The position numbers and the translations under genes were made by a program. From Marinobacter salarius (GTDB taxonomy: Bacteria; Pseudomonadota; Gammaproteobacteria; Pseudomonadales; Oleiphilaceae), in NCBI GenBank assembly GCA_000831005.1, contig CP007152.1, positions 4,552,533-4,616,532 of the forward strand: 64,000 nt of DNA, in the 5' to 3' direction. The number at the start of each line of letters is the position of its first letter. The stretch's first letter is position 1. This document shows positions 48,146 through 57,380 of the stretch, one piece after another. Below the pieces are notes generated by a model. The model had not been told where the DNA came from, searched no databases, and saw nothing but the letters and a program-made list of their open reading frames with translations.

Positions 48146-48990
48146 TCAACTAATCCCGGACAGTATTTTAAGGTTTTCCTCAGCGGCAACGGGAGAAATA
48201 CCACCGTTGAACGTGTGAGGTCGTTGCCGGTTGTAGTAGTCCATCAGATAGCCACCAACATCTTTTTTGGCCTCAGGCAGGTTCCGATATCCCAAGGCCG
48301 GTATCCACTCAGATTTCAGGCTCCTGAACAGCCTCTCCATCGGTGCGTTGTCCCAGCAGTTGCCACGTCGGCTCATGCTTTGTGTCATTCGATAGCGCCA
48401 TAGTCTCTGACGGAACTTACGGCTTGCATACTGGCTTCCCTGGTCCGAATGGAACATAACTTTCTCTGGGTGACCGCGCAGTTCCCAGGCGTGGTCCAGA
48501 GCTTTGACGACCAGATCTGCATCCGGACTGGATGACAACGCCCAACCAACAACGCGGCGAGCATACAGATCCAGCACGACAGCCAGATAACTCCACCGCT
48601 GGCCGCTCCAGACGTAGGTGATGTCACCACACCAAGCCTGATTGGGCCGGTCTACCGTGAACTCGCGGGCCAGGTGGTTCGGGATATCCGGTCGTTCGAC
48701 CGTGGCCTGCTTGTAAGCGTGAGGGCCTGGCTGCTTACAGATCAGCCCCAACTCGCTCATCAGACGTCGAACCTTGAAGCGCCCGACGACAATGCCTTCT
48801 TCGCTGAGTAAGCCTTTATTGTCCGGCTGCCGGCAGAGCTGCGGCTCTTCGTGAACAGCCGGTTTACCTGGGCCTTCAGGGCCAGACGCTCAACATCCAC
48901 ACGGTTCCGCCGTTGGCGGTATTCGTAGTAACTAGAACGACTGATATCAAACGCATTGCAGACCATTTCAACAGGTATTCGCTCACTCAA
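48146..48990 (-). pseudogene. IS3 orfB (integrase-core transposase), one frameshift
   Basis: DDE core seen in WCGDITYVWSGQRWSYLAVVLD, MFHSDQGSQYAS and GNCWDNAPMERLFRSLKSE. An A is lost near 48823 in a short A-run (RTIK then GLLSEEGIVVGRFKV in the other frame), which separates the first 76 residues from the rest. Confidence 0.85.
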
Positions 48991-48998
48991 CTGGTCTA

Positions 48999-49307
48999 TC
49001 AGCGCGTACGATTCATGTCGTCCGACATCAAGAGAGCGGTAGCCTTTTTTAGTATGTCTTTCTCCTGTTCAAGGCGCTTGCAGCGGGCTTCCAGCTCCTG
49101 AATACGGCGCTGCTCCGGGGTTAACGCCTTGCCCTTCGGGGTGACACCGTCACGCTCCTCGGTCAATTGGTTAACCCAGCGCCGGATAGCACTTTCACCA
49201 ATTCCCAGAGACACGCTCGCCTGGGGAATCGTGTAACCTTGATCCAGCACCAAGCTGGCTGCTTCCTGTTTGAACTCAGGAGAAAAAGAACGTCGCTTTC
49301 TGGTCAT
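48999..49307 (-). CDS. IS3 orfA
   Basis: 102 residues: helix-turn-helix KRRSFSPEFKQEAASLVLDQ and IPQASVSLGIGESAIRRWV, then a leucine-zipper coil (IQELEARCKRLEQEKDILKKA). Normally fused to orfB by programmed -1 frameshifting. Confidence 0.9.
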   Translation of the reverse strand: MTRKRRSFSPEFKQEAASLVLDQGYTIPQASVSLGIGESAIRRWVNQLTEERDGVTPKGKALTPEQRRIQELEARCKRLEQEKDILKKATALLMSDDMNRTR

Positions 49308-49436
49308 CAGACACCTCGTTTATGGTGGCGATATTACCACCTACGTTGGTGTCCGGAATCATTGAACCACTACAGGGTTCTACCCCGCTACTGCGGACAT
49401 TCCTAAAAAGAGGCACACTGTGCCAAAGGAGTGTTC

Positions 49437-49724
49437 ATGTCCAGACGCAGAAAATATAGCCCAGAGTTCAAACGCGAAGCCATTGCTTTAACCCGTCAAC
49501 CCGGTGTGAGTTGTCGCCAGGTTGCCTTAGAGATCGGTATCAATCCCAATCTGCTGTCCCGATGGCGCAGGGAAACGGATGAGGAGACAGACAAGGCCTT
49601 CAAGGGCTCAGGTTCTCCCAGAGACGAGGAAGTTGCTCGCCTCAAGCGAGAACTGGCCCGTGTGAAGAAGGAGCGTGATTTTTTGCGCGAAGCGGCAGTG
49701 TTCTTCGCAAAGGAGTCGTCCTGA
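49437..49724 (+). CDS. IS3 orfA
   Basis: 95 residues from ATG 49437 (AGGAG upstream). Helix-turn-helix KYSPEFKREAIALTRQPG and CRQVALEIGINPNLLSRW, coil VARLKRELARVKKERDFLREA. Confidence 0.9.
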   Translation: MSRRRKYSPEFKREAIALTRQPGVSCRQVALEIGINPNLLSRWRRETDEETDKAFKGSGSPRDEEVARLKRELARVKKERDFLREAAVFFAKESS

Positions 49725-50590
49725 GGTACCAGGCGATTCAACGTTGTCGCAATCATTTCCCAATACGTCTTATGTGCCGATGCCTGAAAGTGTCGGCCAG
49801 CGGTTATTACGCTTGGGTATCTCGCCCCCAGTCCGCTAGGGCAAAGGCTAATCAACATCTGCTGTCACGCATCAGAGAGATTCATGACGACAGTGGCGGC
49901 ATGATTGGCTCGCCCCGTATGCATGAGGACCTGGTTGCCGAGGGTGTTTCAACCAGCCTGAACCGTGTTGCGCGATTGATGGCCAAACACGGCATTCAGG
50001 GGTGGCCACGCAAGAAGCGCGGACGCTTGGGACGTCAATCTTATCGACCACCGGGTATCCGGAATCACCTGGAGCGGAATTTCTCCGCTCTGGAGCCGGA
50101 CACCAAGTGGGTGACGGATATTACGGAGATACCCACGCAGGAAGGAAAGCTCTTTCTATGCGTGGTTCTAGACCTGTTCAGCAAGCTGATCGTTGGTTGG
50201 TCCATGCATCATCGACAGGATCGGCATATGGTGATCAGAGCGGTTGAGATGGCCGTTTGGCAGCGCCAGGGGAAAGTCCCGGTGATATTGCATTCAGATC
50301 GAGGCAGTCAATTTACCAGTGGTGACTACCAGCGATATCTCGGCAGCAACCGCTTGGTAAGCAGCATGAGCGCGGTCGGTCATTGTGGCGATAATGCTGC
50401 CTGCGAGGGATTCTTCGGAATGCTCAAGCGGGAGCGAATTCACCACCGGCGCTACCGAACTCAGAACGAAGCGCGAGCTGATATATTCGACTACATTGAG
50501 CGGTTCCATAATCCCAGGATGCGACGTAGAGTTGCCGCTCAGGATCAGAAGCTGTCAGCCGTTTTAAAACCGTCCGTGGAAACGGGGTAG
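49721..50590 (+). CDS. IS3 orfB (integrase-core transposase)
   Basis: About 289 residues in the -1 frame relative to orfA, with no own strong start, so read as the usual frameshift fusion. DDE core: KWVTDITEIPTQEGKLFLCV, ILHSDRGSQFTSGDYQ and GDNAACEGFFGMLKRE. Intact. Confidence 0.9.
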   Translation: MRYQAIQRCRNHFPIRLMCRCLKVSASGYYAWVSRPQSARAKANQHLLSRIREIHDDSGGMIGSPRMHEDLVAEGVSTSLNRVARLMAKHGIQGWPRKKRGRLGRQSYRPPGIRNHLERNFSALEPDTKWVTDITEIPTQEGKLFLCVVLDLFSKLIVGWSMHHRQDRHMVIRAVEMAVWQRQGKVPVILHSDRGSQFTSGDYQRYLGSNRLVSSMSAVGHCGDNAACEGFFGMLKRERIHHRRYRTQNEARADIFDYIERFHNPRMRRRVAAQDQKLSAVLKPSVETG

Positions 50591-50684
50591 AACCCTGAGG
50601 TGGACCCAATCAGTTGGACAACCTGATCGTGTCCCTAAGCTATGATCCAGTTGTTTCCCTGGCTCAGGCTGCCAAGGCTATGGA

Positions 50685-51491
50685 TTACCCGTAGTACACC
50701 TCATCGGGCGTTTGGTAATCAAGGGTTTGGTGGTACCGAGTCTGATTGTAATGCCGGAAGTACCAGTGGAGCGCCTGCTTCAAGTGCTGTCCATCCTCGA
50801 AGGCTGTGGAGTAGACGCACTCGTGTTTGACGCTGCGCCAGAGCCGTTCCTCGAAGATGTTGTCATGGTAGCAGCCTTTGCCGTCCATGCTGATCCGGAT
50901 GCCATGATCTTTGAGAACGCTTGTGAAGGCCTCACTGGTGAACTGGACACCCTGATCGGTGTTGAAGATCTCCGGCGTTCCATGGCGCTGTAGGGCCTCC
51001 TCCAGGGCATCAATGCTGAAGTCTGTGTCCATGGTATTGGAGACCCTCCAGGACAACACTTTGCGGCTGTACCAGTCGATGATGGCGACCAGATACATGA
51101 AGCCCCGAGCCAGCGGCACATACGAAATGTCAGTTGCCCACACCTGGTTGGGGCGGTCGATTTTCAGCCCTTTGAGCAGGTACGGATAAACCTTGTGCCC
51201 GTCGCCCGGAATGCTGGTTCTGGGGCGTGGATACACCGCCTGAATGCCCATGGTGCGCATCAGGCGCTGAACCCGCTTGCGGTTTATCAGGTGGCCTTTG
51301 CGTTCCAGGTGGACACGCATCTTACGAGAGCCATAGTACGGCGTTTCCAGATGCTGCTGGTCAATCTGGTACATCAGATCCAGATCCTCCTGACACTGCT
51401 CACGAGGGACGTAGTACACCGACGAGCGGCTCAGTTTGAGCAGCTCGCACTGGCGCACAATGCTGACTTGGGGATGACCATGCTCGATCAT
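50685..51491 (-). CDS. IS3 orfB (integrase-core transposase)
   Basis: 268 residues. DDE core QVWATDISYVPLARGFMYLVA, IFNTDQGVQFTSEAF and CYHDNIFEERLWRSVKHE, ending LDYQTPDEVYYG. N-terminal CELLKLSRSSVYY is the usual HTH_21 region. Intact. Confidence 0.92.
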   Translation of the reverse strand: MIEHGHPQVSIVRQCELLKLSRSSVYYVPREQCQEDLDLMYQIDQQHLETPYYGSRKMRVHLERKGHLINRKRVQRLMRTMGIQAVYPRPRTSIPGDGHKVYPYLLKGLKIDRPNQVWATDISYVPLARGFMYLVAIIDWYSRKVLSWRVSNTMDTDFSIDALEEALQRHGTPEIFNTDQGVQFTSEAFTSVLKDHGIRISMDGKGCYHDNIFEERLWRSVKHECVYSTAFEDGQHLKQALHWYFRHYNQTRYHQTLDYQTPDEVYYG

Positions 51492-51511
51492 CGCGAACCG
51501 GCGTTGACGGC

Positions 51512-51796
51512 TTACTGATCGAGCTTGCGCGACAAAAAATCGCGTTCCACCGTCAGTCGGCCAATCTCGCGATAAAGGTCGTCAGAACTGGGCTCGTTGG
51601 ACTGTTTTCCGGCCCTTTTTTTGCCTTCGAAGAGGTCCGGGGCATTCTCCAGCAGCTCGCGTTTCCAAGTGCTGACCATGGTCGGATGGATATGGAACCG
51701 GGCGGCAATTTCAGATGTGGTCTGGTCACCCTTGAGGGCGGCCAGGGCGACTTTGGACTTGAATGATGCGCTGTATTGCTTGCGTTTCTTGCTCAT
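51512..51796 (-). CDS. IS3 orfA
   Basis: 94 residues from ATG 51796. Helix-turn-helix QYSASFKSKVALAALKGDQ and TSEIAARFHIHPTMVSTW, coil EIGRLTVERDFLSRKL. Confidence 0.9.
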   Translation of the reverse strand: MSKKRKQYSASFKSKVALAALKGDQTTSEIAARFHIHPTMVSTWKRELLENAPDLFEGKKRAGKQSNEPSSDDLYREIGRLTVERDFLSRKLDQ

Positions 51797-51859
51797 GATT
51801 CTCCTCCTTCTTGTATGGATAATTTCTGCCGTGTTTGGGTAAATTGAGGCCCACCCCCA

Positions 51860-52015
51860 GTGGCCGCTGGGGGCCTTCATGCAGCAGCTCGGTAATGCGC
51901 CGGCTCCTCTTCCGAGAGACCGATAACAAGTGTGTAGCGCTGCATGACTCTCAAGCGATAACTCGAACAGTCATCGGGGCCTCGAGCCCGTATAGCAAGG
52001 CAGAGTCAGCTTATT
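51860..52015 (+). ncRNA. Non-coding left end of the IS110 element, candidate bridge RNA region
   Basis: 156 bp with no gene between the IS3 end and the IS110 start codon. In IS110-group elements the non-coding end next to the transposase encodes a structured bridge RNA that pairs with target and donor DNA. Possible pairing segments are present (GGCCGCTGGGGGCC, CGGGGCCTCGAGCCCG). I see no direct proof of the RNA. Confidence 0.35.
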
Positions 52016-52969
52016 ATGAACCACACGGAAATCCAAACCCCAGTCAATGTCGGTGTCGATGTCGGTAAAGCCAATCTGGACATCGCCCTCCATCCCTCCG
52101 GGCAATTTCACACCATCCCAAATACCGAAGCCCACATCCGGCACTTCGTCAAAATCCTCAAAGATTACAATGTCGAGCGCATCGTCGTGGAAGCCTCGGG
52201 GCGGTACGAACATGCACTGGTTCAAGCCTGCGACCAGGCTGGCTTGCCCATCATCGTGGTCAATCCCATCAGCGTCCGGCGCTACGCCCAGGCTATCGGT
52301 GTGCTTGCCAAAACCGACCGGATCGATGCACAGGTCATTGCCCGGTACGCCGCCACGCTGAAGCCAGAGATCAAGCCAATTCCGGATAAGACTTCCCAGA
52401 AAATTAAGGACTTACTGATCCGGCGATCTCAGCTTCTGGAAATGTCCACCATGGAGAAAAATCGTCTCCAGATACTGCCAAAATACCTTCATCGGTCTAT
52501 CAAAAGCCTGCTCAGAGTGCTCCAGAGCCAGATTGAAACGGTGACCCGACAGATCGACCAAGAGGTCGCCAAAGTCGATCAGTGGCGTACCAAAATGGAG
52601 ATCATGACCAGCGTGCCTGGTGTTGGGAAAGTGCTCGCTTACACCTTCCTGAGTGAGCTCCCGGAGCTCGGTTCGCTGAACCGTAAGGAGATTGCCGCGC
52701 TCGTCGGTGTCGCACCCATAAACCGGGACAGTGGAAAGCTCAACGGCAAACGCAGAATCCGAGGGGGCCGCCACAGGGTTCGAACCGTGATGTTCATGGC
52801 CATGCTCTCATCCATCCAGTGCAACCCGGTCTTCAAACGCTTTTACGAACGTCTCAAGGCCCAGGGAAAAATCCCGAAAGTCGCTCTGATTGCCTGTATG
52901 AGAAAGATGATTGTGGTGCTCAATACCATGCTCAAGAACCAGGAGCCGTGGCGTGAAAATATGGCTTAA
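52016..52969 (+). CDS. IS110-family transposase (DEDD recombinase)
   Basis: 317 residues. RuvC-like DEDD domain: first Asp in VGVDVGKANLDIAL, Glu in IVVEASGRYE, Asp pair in AKTDRIDAQVI. C-terminal transposase_20 domain with SVPGVGKVLAYTFLSELPEL and GGRHRVRTVMFM, where the serine nucleophile would be expected. Intact. Confidence 0.93.
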   Translation: MNHTEIQTPVNVGVDVGKANLDIALHPSGQFHTIPNTEAHIRHFVKILKDYNVERIVVEASGRYEHALVQACDQAGLPIIVVNPISVRRYAQAIGVLAKTDRIDAQVIARYAATLKPEIKPIPDKTSQKIKDLLIRRSQLLEMSTMEKNRLQILPKYLHRSIKSLLRVLQSQIETVTRQIDQEVAKVDQWRTKMEIMTSVPGVGKVLAYTFLSELPELGSLNRKEIAALVGVAPINRDSGKLNGKRRIRGGRHRVRTVMFMAMLSSIQCNPVFKRFYERLKAQGKIPKVALIACMRKMIVVLNTMLKNQEPWRENMA

Positions 52970-53003
52970 TATATACGATTGACACCACAGTCACTTGTTA
53001 AAT

Positions 53004-54138
53004 TACTAATCCGAAATAAAGTAAGCGAACATTACCCGGAGATATAAGCCAAATCCGGATGGCCAAAAAACGATTTCAATAGTCGTGGCAATTTTTGCAA
53101 ACGTCGAAGCTGCCGGTAAACAGTGCTCCGAAGTTGTTCTTTGCTGTTAATGATCTTTTTACCGACGTGATGGTATTTGATATAGCCCCAAACAGACTCG
53201 TCAGGATTCAGCTCCGGCGAGTACGGCGGCAGGAAGAACAACCTGAGCTTGCCGTCGAGACTCTCAACATAGTCTCGAACCCGACGAGCATGATGAACCG
53301 GGTGGTTATCGAGGATCAGGAAAACCGGCTTGTCAACGTCTTGCACCAGAGCCTTGAGGAAACCAAGAAACGCATCGGTGTTCATGTTGCCCTGAATGGT
53401 CTTAAAGCGAAGCTCGCCGCGAGGCGAGATGGCCGAGATCAGATTGATGCTGAAGCGACTGCCCGTATTACGGATGATCGGAGTTTCACCCTTGGGTGCC
53501 CAGGTGGTGCCGCTGTGATAATCAGACCGAATGCTGGCTTCATCGCCGAAATAGATGGTGGCGCCGACTTTTTTTGCTTCCTTGCGAATTTCCGGGTAGG
53601 TCTCTTCTTTCCATTGTTTCACGGCCTCTGGCTTTTGCTGGTAGGCCCGATGCAGGGGTTTCTGAGGCGTCAGCCCCAGGTTTCGAAGCAGACGACCGAC
53701 CGAGACATCGCTTAACCGGACGTTGAACTTTTGCCGGATGAGCTCACGCACTCGGCCCCGAGTCCACAGGGCAAAATCAAACTTCAACTGGTCCGGCGTA
53801 AAGGTCGTTATCCAGATATACAGCTCCCGGATCTGAGCGCCGCTCAGTTTCTTGGGGCGACCGGAAATCTGCTTGGCCTTGAGCGCGTCAAAGCCACCCT
53901 CGCGGTAGGCAGCCAGCCATTCATAGATTCGTGCTCGGCTCATCCCCAGCGCTTTGATGACGACTTCTGGACTCTCGCCATCCATGACCCGTTGAACGGC
54001 GCGAACGCGAATGGCTTCTAATGTTTTGTGATCAAGTTTACGACCGTCATCGTGGCGCATGTGTGTAAATATCCGATAAGCTTGGCGAACGGAGCCTACA
54101 TTATAAATGATGTTCGCTTACTTTCGAACCCATTAGTA
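53004..54138 (-). mobile_element. IS630-family element
   Basis: Inverted ends around AAAGTAAGCGAACAT, flanked at both sides by TA (53004-53005 and 54137-54138), the usual IS630 target duplication. One gene. Confidence 0.83.
53032..54060 (-). CDS. IS630-family transposase
   Basis: 342 residues: N-terminal helix-turn-helix pair (GESPEVVIKALGMSRARIYEWL, RVRELIRQKFNVRLSDVSVGRLL split in two), DDE core with IYFGDEASIRSDYH, VFLILDNHPVHHA and PPYSPELNPDESVWGYIK. Intact, single frame. Confidence 0.93.
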   Translation of the reverse strand: MRHDDGRKLDHKTLEAIRVRAVQRVMDGESPEVVIKALGMSRARIYEWLAAYREGGFDALKAKQISGRPKKLSGAQIRELYIWITTFTPDQLKFDFALWTRGRVRELIRQKFNVRLSDVSVGRLLRNLGLTPQKPLHRAYQQKPEAVKQWKEETYPEIRKEAKKVGATIYFGDEASIRSDYHSGTTWAPKGETPIIRNTGSRFSINLISAISPRGELRFKTIQGNMNTDAFLGFLKALVQDVDKPVFLILDNHPVHHARRVRDYVESLDGKLRLFFLPPYSPELNPDESVWGYIKYHHVGKKIINSKEQLRSTVYRQLRRLQKLPRLLKSFFGHPDLAYISG

Positions 54139-54139
54139 T

Positions 54140-55186
54140 GGCTATGTTGGTTTTTGCTGTTGGTTTACATTTATCGCAGCACGCAGCCAAGCTTCTTCAG
54201 AGGGTTGTCCTCTTTCAAACAACCGTCGCCATGCCAGATAACTCGGCAGATAGGCCGTCCCCACCCCGTGAAAACGCGCCATCCAGCCCTTCAATCGACT
54301 GATATAACTGTTGACGTTTTGAATGTGGTATTCCTTGCCGATCACTCGTTGATTATTGAGTGTGATAAGCCGATGGTGGGCAATGCCTTGTTCCTTAGAA
54401 AAGGTTTTATACCAACTGTGACCGTCTGAACATAAAATCGAGTCACGGTTAATGATCGGTGCCAGGAAGGCGTGGATCGTTGATTTATTCAGTTCGGGAT
54501 CCACCAGATCGCTGATATGACCGTTGCGATCTCGCGCAATAACCACTGGAATTTTATCAGGTTTATACTTCCTGTTACTTTGCCCGCCACGCTTCCTGGA
54601 ACTTCGATGCGTGATGTTGCGCTTGCCTTTGCAGGACTCCGCAAAGAAGGTTTCATCCACTTCGATAATGCCGGACAGAGCATTCGCGTTGGCGTTTGCA
54701 CTGGCATGCAGAAAGCGATGACGCCACCGGAAAGCCGTCTTTAAATCAATGCCTACTCGGGCTGCCGACACCCGCAGGGTCAGGCTGTCTCGCATACACC
54801 GCAAGTAGTCAAACCATTTATTGCGATAGCGCAATCTGGCCAACGAGGTTCGTGTGACTGCATTAAAAGTCTTTCGACAGGATGCGTTCTGGCACCGATA
54901 CCGCTGCAAGCCACCAGAGCGTCCCCATTTTACAAGGTGGTCATTGCCACAATGAGGGCAAATACGATGAGAGCTAGCAGTTTCTATCAGGGTGTGAGCT
55001 TGAGCATTAATTTGCCCAAGGAGCTGATCGGAAAAGTGTTTTTTCAGATCAACCGGAAGGTGAGCTAAGGTAGATTCAAGGGCATTGATGTCGGCCTGCT
55101 TCATGATGCGCTCCACCAAGGAACTGTTTATACAGTAGTATATACAGTATTATTGGAGCGTACCAACAGCAAAAACCAACATAGCC
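54140..55186 (-). mobile_element. IS1595-family element
   Basis: Perfect terminal inverted repeats of 24 bp (starting GGCTATGTTGGTTTTTGC). No matching 8 bp target duplication: ATTAGTAT on the left, TGTCTAAA on the right, so the flanks were not originally neighbours. Confidence 0.9.
54142..55104 (-). CDS. IS1595-family transposase
   Basis: 320 residues from ATG 55104 (an ATG 15 bases upstream is possible). Zinc ribbon CPHCGNDHLVKWGRSGG and CQNASCRKTF, then the ISXO2-like DDE domain with GIIEVDETFFAES, SILCSDGHSWYKTF and IQNVNSYISRLKGWMARFHGV. Intact. Confidence 0.92.
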   Translation of the reverse strand: MKQADINALESTLAHLPVDLKKHFSDQLLGQINAQAHTLIETASSHRICPHCGNDHLVKWGRSGGLQRYRCQNASCRKTFNAVTRTSLARLRYRNKWFDYLRCMRDSLTLRVSAARVGIDLKTAFRWRHRFLHASANANANALSGIIEVDETFFAESCKGKRNITHRSSRKRGGQSNRKYKPDKIPVVIARDRNGHISDLVDPELNKSTIHAFLAPIINRDSILCSDGHSWYKTFSKEQGIAHHRLITLNNQRVIGKEYHIQNVNSYISRLKGWMARFHGVGTAYLPSYLAWRRLFERGQPSEEAWLRAAINVNQQQKPT

Positions 55187-56216
55187 TGTCTAAAGCAAAA
55201 TTTGAGCGTAATAAGCCGCACGTAAACGTGGGCACCATTGGTCACGTAGACCATGGCAAGACCACGCTGACAGCCGCGCTGACTCGTGTGTGTCACGAAG
55301 TGTGGGGTACTGGTAGTGCAAGCGCATTCGACCAGATCGATAACGCACCGGAAGAGAAGGCGCGTGGTATCACCATCGCGACCTCTCACGTTGAGTACGA
55401 TTCGCCGGCGCGTCACTATGCGCACGTTGACTGTCCGGGCCACGCTGACTACGTGAAGAACATGATCACGGGTGCGGCGCAGATGGACGGCGCGATCCTG
55501 GTTTGTTCCGCAGCTGACGGCCCCATGCCGCAGACTCGCGAGCACATCCTGCTGTCCCGCCAGGTTGGCGTTCCTTTCATCGTTGTGTTCCTGAACAAGG
55601 CGGACATGGTTGATGACGAGGAGCTGCTGGAGCTGGTCGAGATGGAAGTTCGCGAACTGCTGAGCCAGTACGACTTCCCGGGCGACGACACGCCGATCGT
55701 TACCGGTTCCGCGCTGATGGCGCTGGAAGGTAAGGATGATAACGAAATGGGTACTACCGCTGTTAAGAAGCTGGTAGAAGCCCTGGACGAGTACATCCCG
55801 GATCCGGAGCGTGCGATTGATCAGCCGTTCCTGATGCCGATCGAAGACGTGTTCTCCATCTCTGGTCGCGGTACGGTTGTAACCGGTCGTGTTGAGCGCG
55901 GCATCATCAAGGTTGGTGACGAAGTGGAAATCGTCGGTATCAAAGATACCGTGAAGACCGTTTGTACCGGTGTTGAGATGTTCCGCAAGCTGCTGGACGA
56001 AGGTCGTGCTGGTGAGAACGTTGGTGTTCTGCTGCGTGGTACCAAGCGTGACGACGTTGAGCGTGGTCAGGTTCTGTGTGTGCCGGGCTCCATCAAGCCG
56101 CACACCAAGTTCGAGTGCGAAGTGTACGTGCTGAGCAAAGAAGAAGGTGGTCGTCATACCCCGTTCTTTAAGGGTTACCGTCCGCAGTTTTACTTCCGTA
56201 CCACCGACGTCACAGG
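55187..56216 (+). pseudogene. tuf: Elongation factor Tu, lacks start codon and C-terminal 50 residues
   Basis: Starts at the second codon (SKAKFERNKPHVNVGTIGHVDHGKT) where the IS1595 end replaces the first base of the start codon, and is cut after FRTTDVTG, in domain 3. P-loop GHVDHGKT, switch II DCPGHADY and NKADMVDD are intact. Codon choice is that of a highly expressed gene. Sequence features (CHEVWGTGSASAFDQIDNAPEEKARGI in pieces) resemble Marinobacter. A TTG at 55153 inside the IS could start a fusion protein. It must be a stray copy, since EF-Tu is essential. Confidence 0.88.
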
Positions 56217-57113
56217 TTCCTGTGGGAACAGCGTACCGCCATTCTCCATAAGGTGGCGGACGGTATTAATGCCCGTTTTGATGAGTTCCTGGAGGCGGAA
56301 TGCCTCGATACCGGCAAGCCCAAATCCCTGGCAAGCCACATCGACATTCCCCGGGGCGCAGCCAACTTCAAAGTGTTCGCGGACATGATCAAGAATGTTC
56401 CGACCGAATCTTTTGAAATGCCCACGCCGGATGGCACCGGTGCACTGAATTATGCCGTTCGCCGCCCCAAAGGCGTGATTGGCGTGATCAGCCCCTGGAA
56501 CCTGCCTCTGCTGCTGATGACCTGGAAGGTCGGACCAGCCCTGGCCTGCGGGAACACGGTGGTGGTCAAACCCTCTGAGGAAACTCCGACCACGACCGCC
56601 CTTCTTGGCGAAGTGATGAAAGAGGCCGGTGTTCCGGACGGTGTCTATAACGTGGTCCATGGTTTCGGCGGAGATTCTGCCGGCGCCTACCTCACCGAGC
56701 ATCCACTGGTCGATGGCTTCACCTTTACCGGCGAGACCGGCACCGGGGAGGTCATTATGAAAGCCGCCGCCAAAGGTATCCGGGATATTTCCCTGGAGCT
56801 CGGTGGCAAGAATGCCGGCCTGGTGTTTGCGGACTGCGATATGGACAAGGCTATCGAAGGCACCATGCGTTCCGCGTTCGCCAACTGTGGCCAGGTTTGC
56901 CTGGGTACTGAGCGGGTTTATGTTGAGCGGTCGATTTTTGACGAGTTTGTCCGCCGTCTGAAAGAAGCGGCGGAGGGCCTGAAGATCGGCCCGCCAGACG
57001 ATGCGGACGCCAATATGGGACCGCTGGTCAGCCTCAAGCATCGTGAAAAAGTCCTTTCCTACTACCAGAAAGCCGTGGATGACGGGGCAACTGTCGTGAC
57101 CGGTGGTGGCGTT
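56217..57113 (+). pseudogene. 2-hydroxymuconic semialdehyde dehydrogenase, both ends missing
   Basis: 299 residues of an NAD-dependent aldehyde dehydrogenase of the XylG/DmpC type, a step of catechol meta-cleavage. Contains GVISPWNLPLLLMTWKVGPALACG, catalytic Glu in LELGGKNAGLVFAD and catalytic Cys in NCGQVCLGTERVY. The N-terminal about 75 residues and the C-terminal about 110 are absent. It is joined on the left to tuf and on the right to antisense alkG. The open frame runs on to 57239. Confidence 0.83.
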
Positions 57114-57115
57114 CC

Positions 57116-57243
57116 CCACAGTCTGGACAGGACCAGTCTTCAGGAATTTTTTCCCAGGTCGTTCCTGCAGGAAAGCCTTCGTGCGGATCACCAACCACTT
57201 CGTCGTATACATAACCACAATCCGGGCATTGATGTTTAGCCAT
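57116..57243 (-). pseudogene. alkG: Two-domain rubredoxin AlkG, N-terminal domain
   Basis: First rubredoxin domain from ATG 57243: iron ligands in CPDCGYVYDE and CPDCG, with FPAGTTWEKIPEDW between. After CPDCG the sequence leaves the family; the continuation VRDKVDF is at 10496 and 14273. It lies 137 bp after the alkB stop on the same strand, the usual alkB-alkG order. Confidence 0.83.
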
Positions 57244-57380
57244 TTAAAGCACCTTTCAAACGATATTATTGTCTTTGTTTTGGTAGCGCCCGACGCGCAC
57301 CCTCTTTCAGGTGCACGTCAGAGGCTCTTTTTCTGCAACGTAAATAAAGTAAACGAGGTATATAACTTCCGATTAGCCGA
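57244..57380 (-). other. Spacer between alkB and alkG
   Basis: 137 bp without a gene or clear signal; AGGTGC near 57250 may serve alkG. Confidence 0.5.

Larger units (their letters stand above)
48140..49373 (-). mobile_element. IS3-family element 1
   Basis: Ends GTAGTGGTCAACTAATCCCGGACA and, inverted, GTAGTGGTTCAATGATTCCGGACA. Two genes, orfA and orfB, on the minus strand. The next element starts on the following base. Confidence 0.87.
49374..50597 (+). mobile_element. IS3-family element 2
   Basis: Terminal repeats CAGGGTTCTACCCCG at 49374 and inverted at 50597. Abuts IS3 element 1 on its left and element 3 on its right. Confidence 0.87.
50598..51859 (-). mobile_element. IS3-family element 3
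   Basis: Left tip near TGAGGTGGACCC (sharing one or two bases with the end of element 2), right tip inverted GGCCCACCCCCA at 51859. Both genes are open. Confidence 0.78.
51860..53003 (+). mobile_element. IS110-family element
   Basis: Contains one intact transposase flanked by non-coding ends of about 156 and 34 bp. IS110 elements lack terminal inverted repeats, so both ends are inferred from the neighbouring elements' tips. Confidence 0.7.

Noticed and set aside
55150..56157. 335-codon open frame on the minus strand opposite tuf
   Set aside because: Its protein has no domain features, and long antisense frames are common opposite highly biased genes such as tuf.
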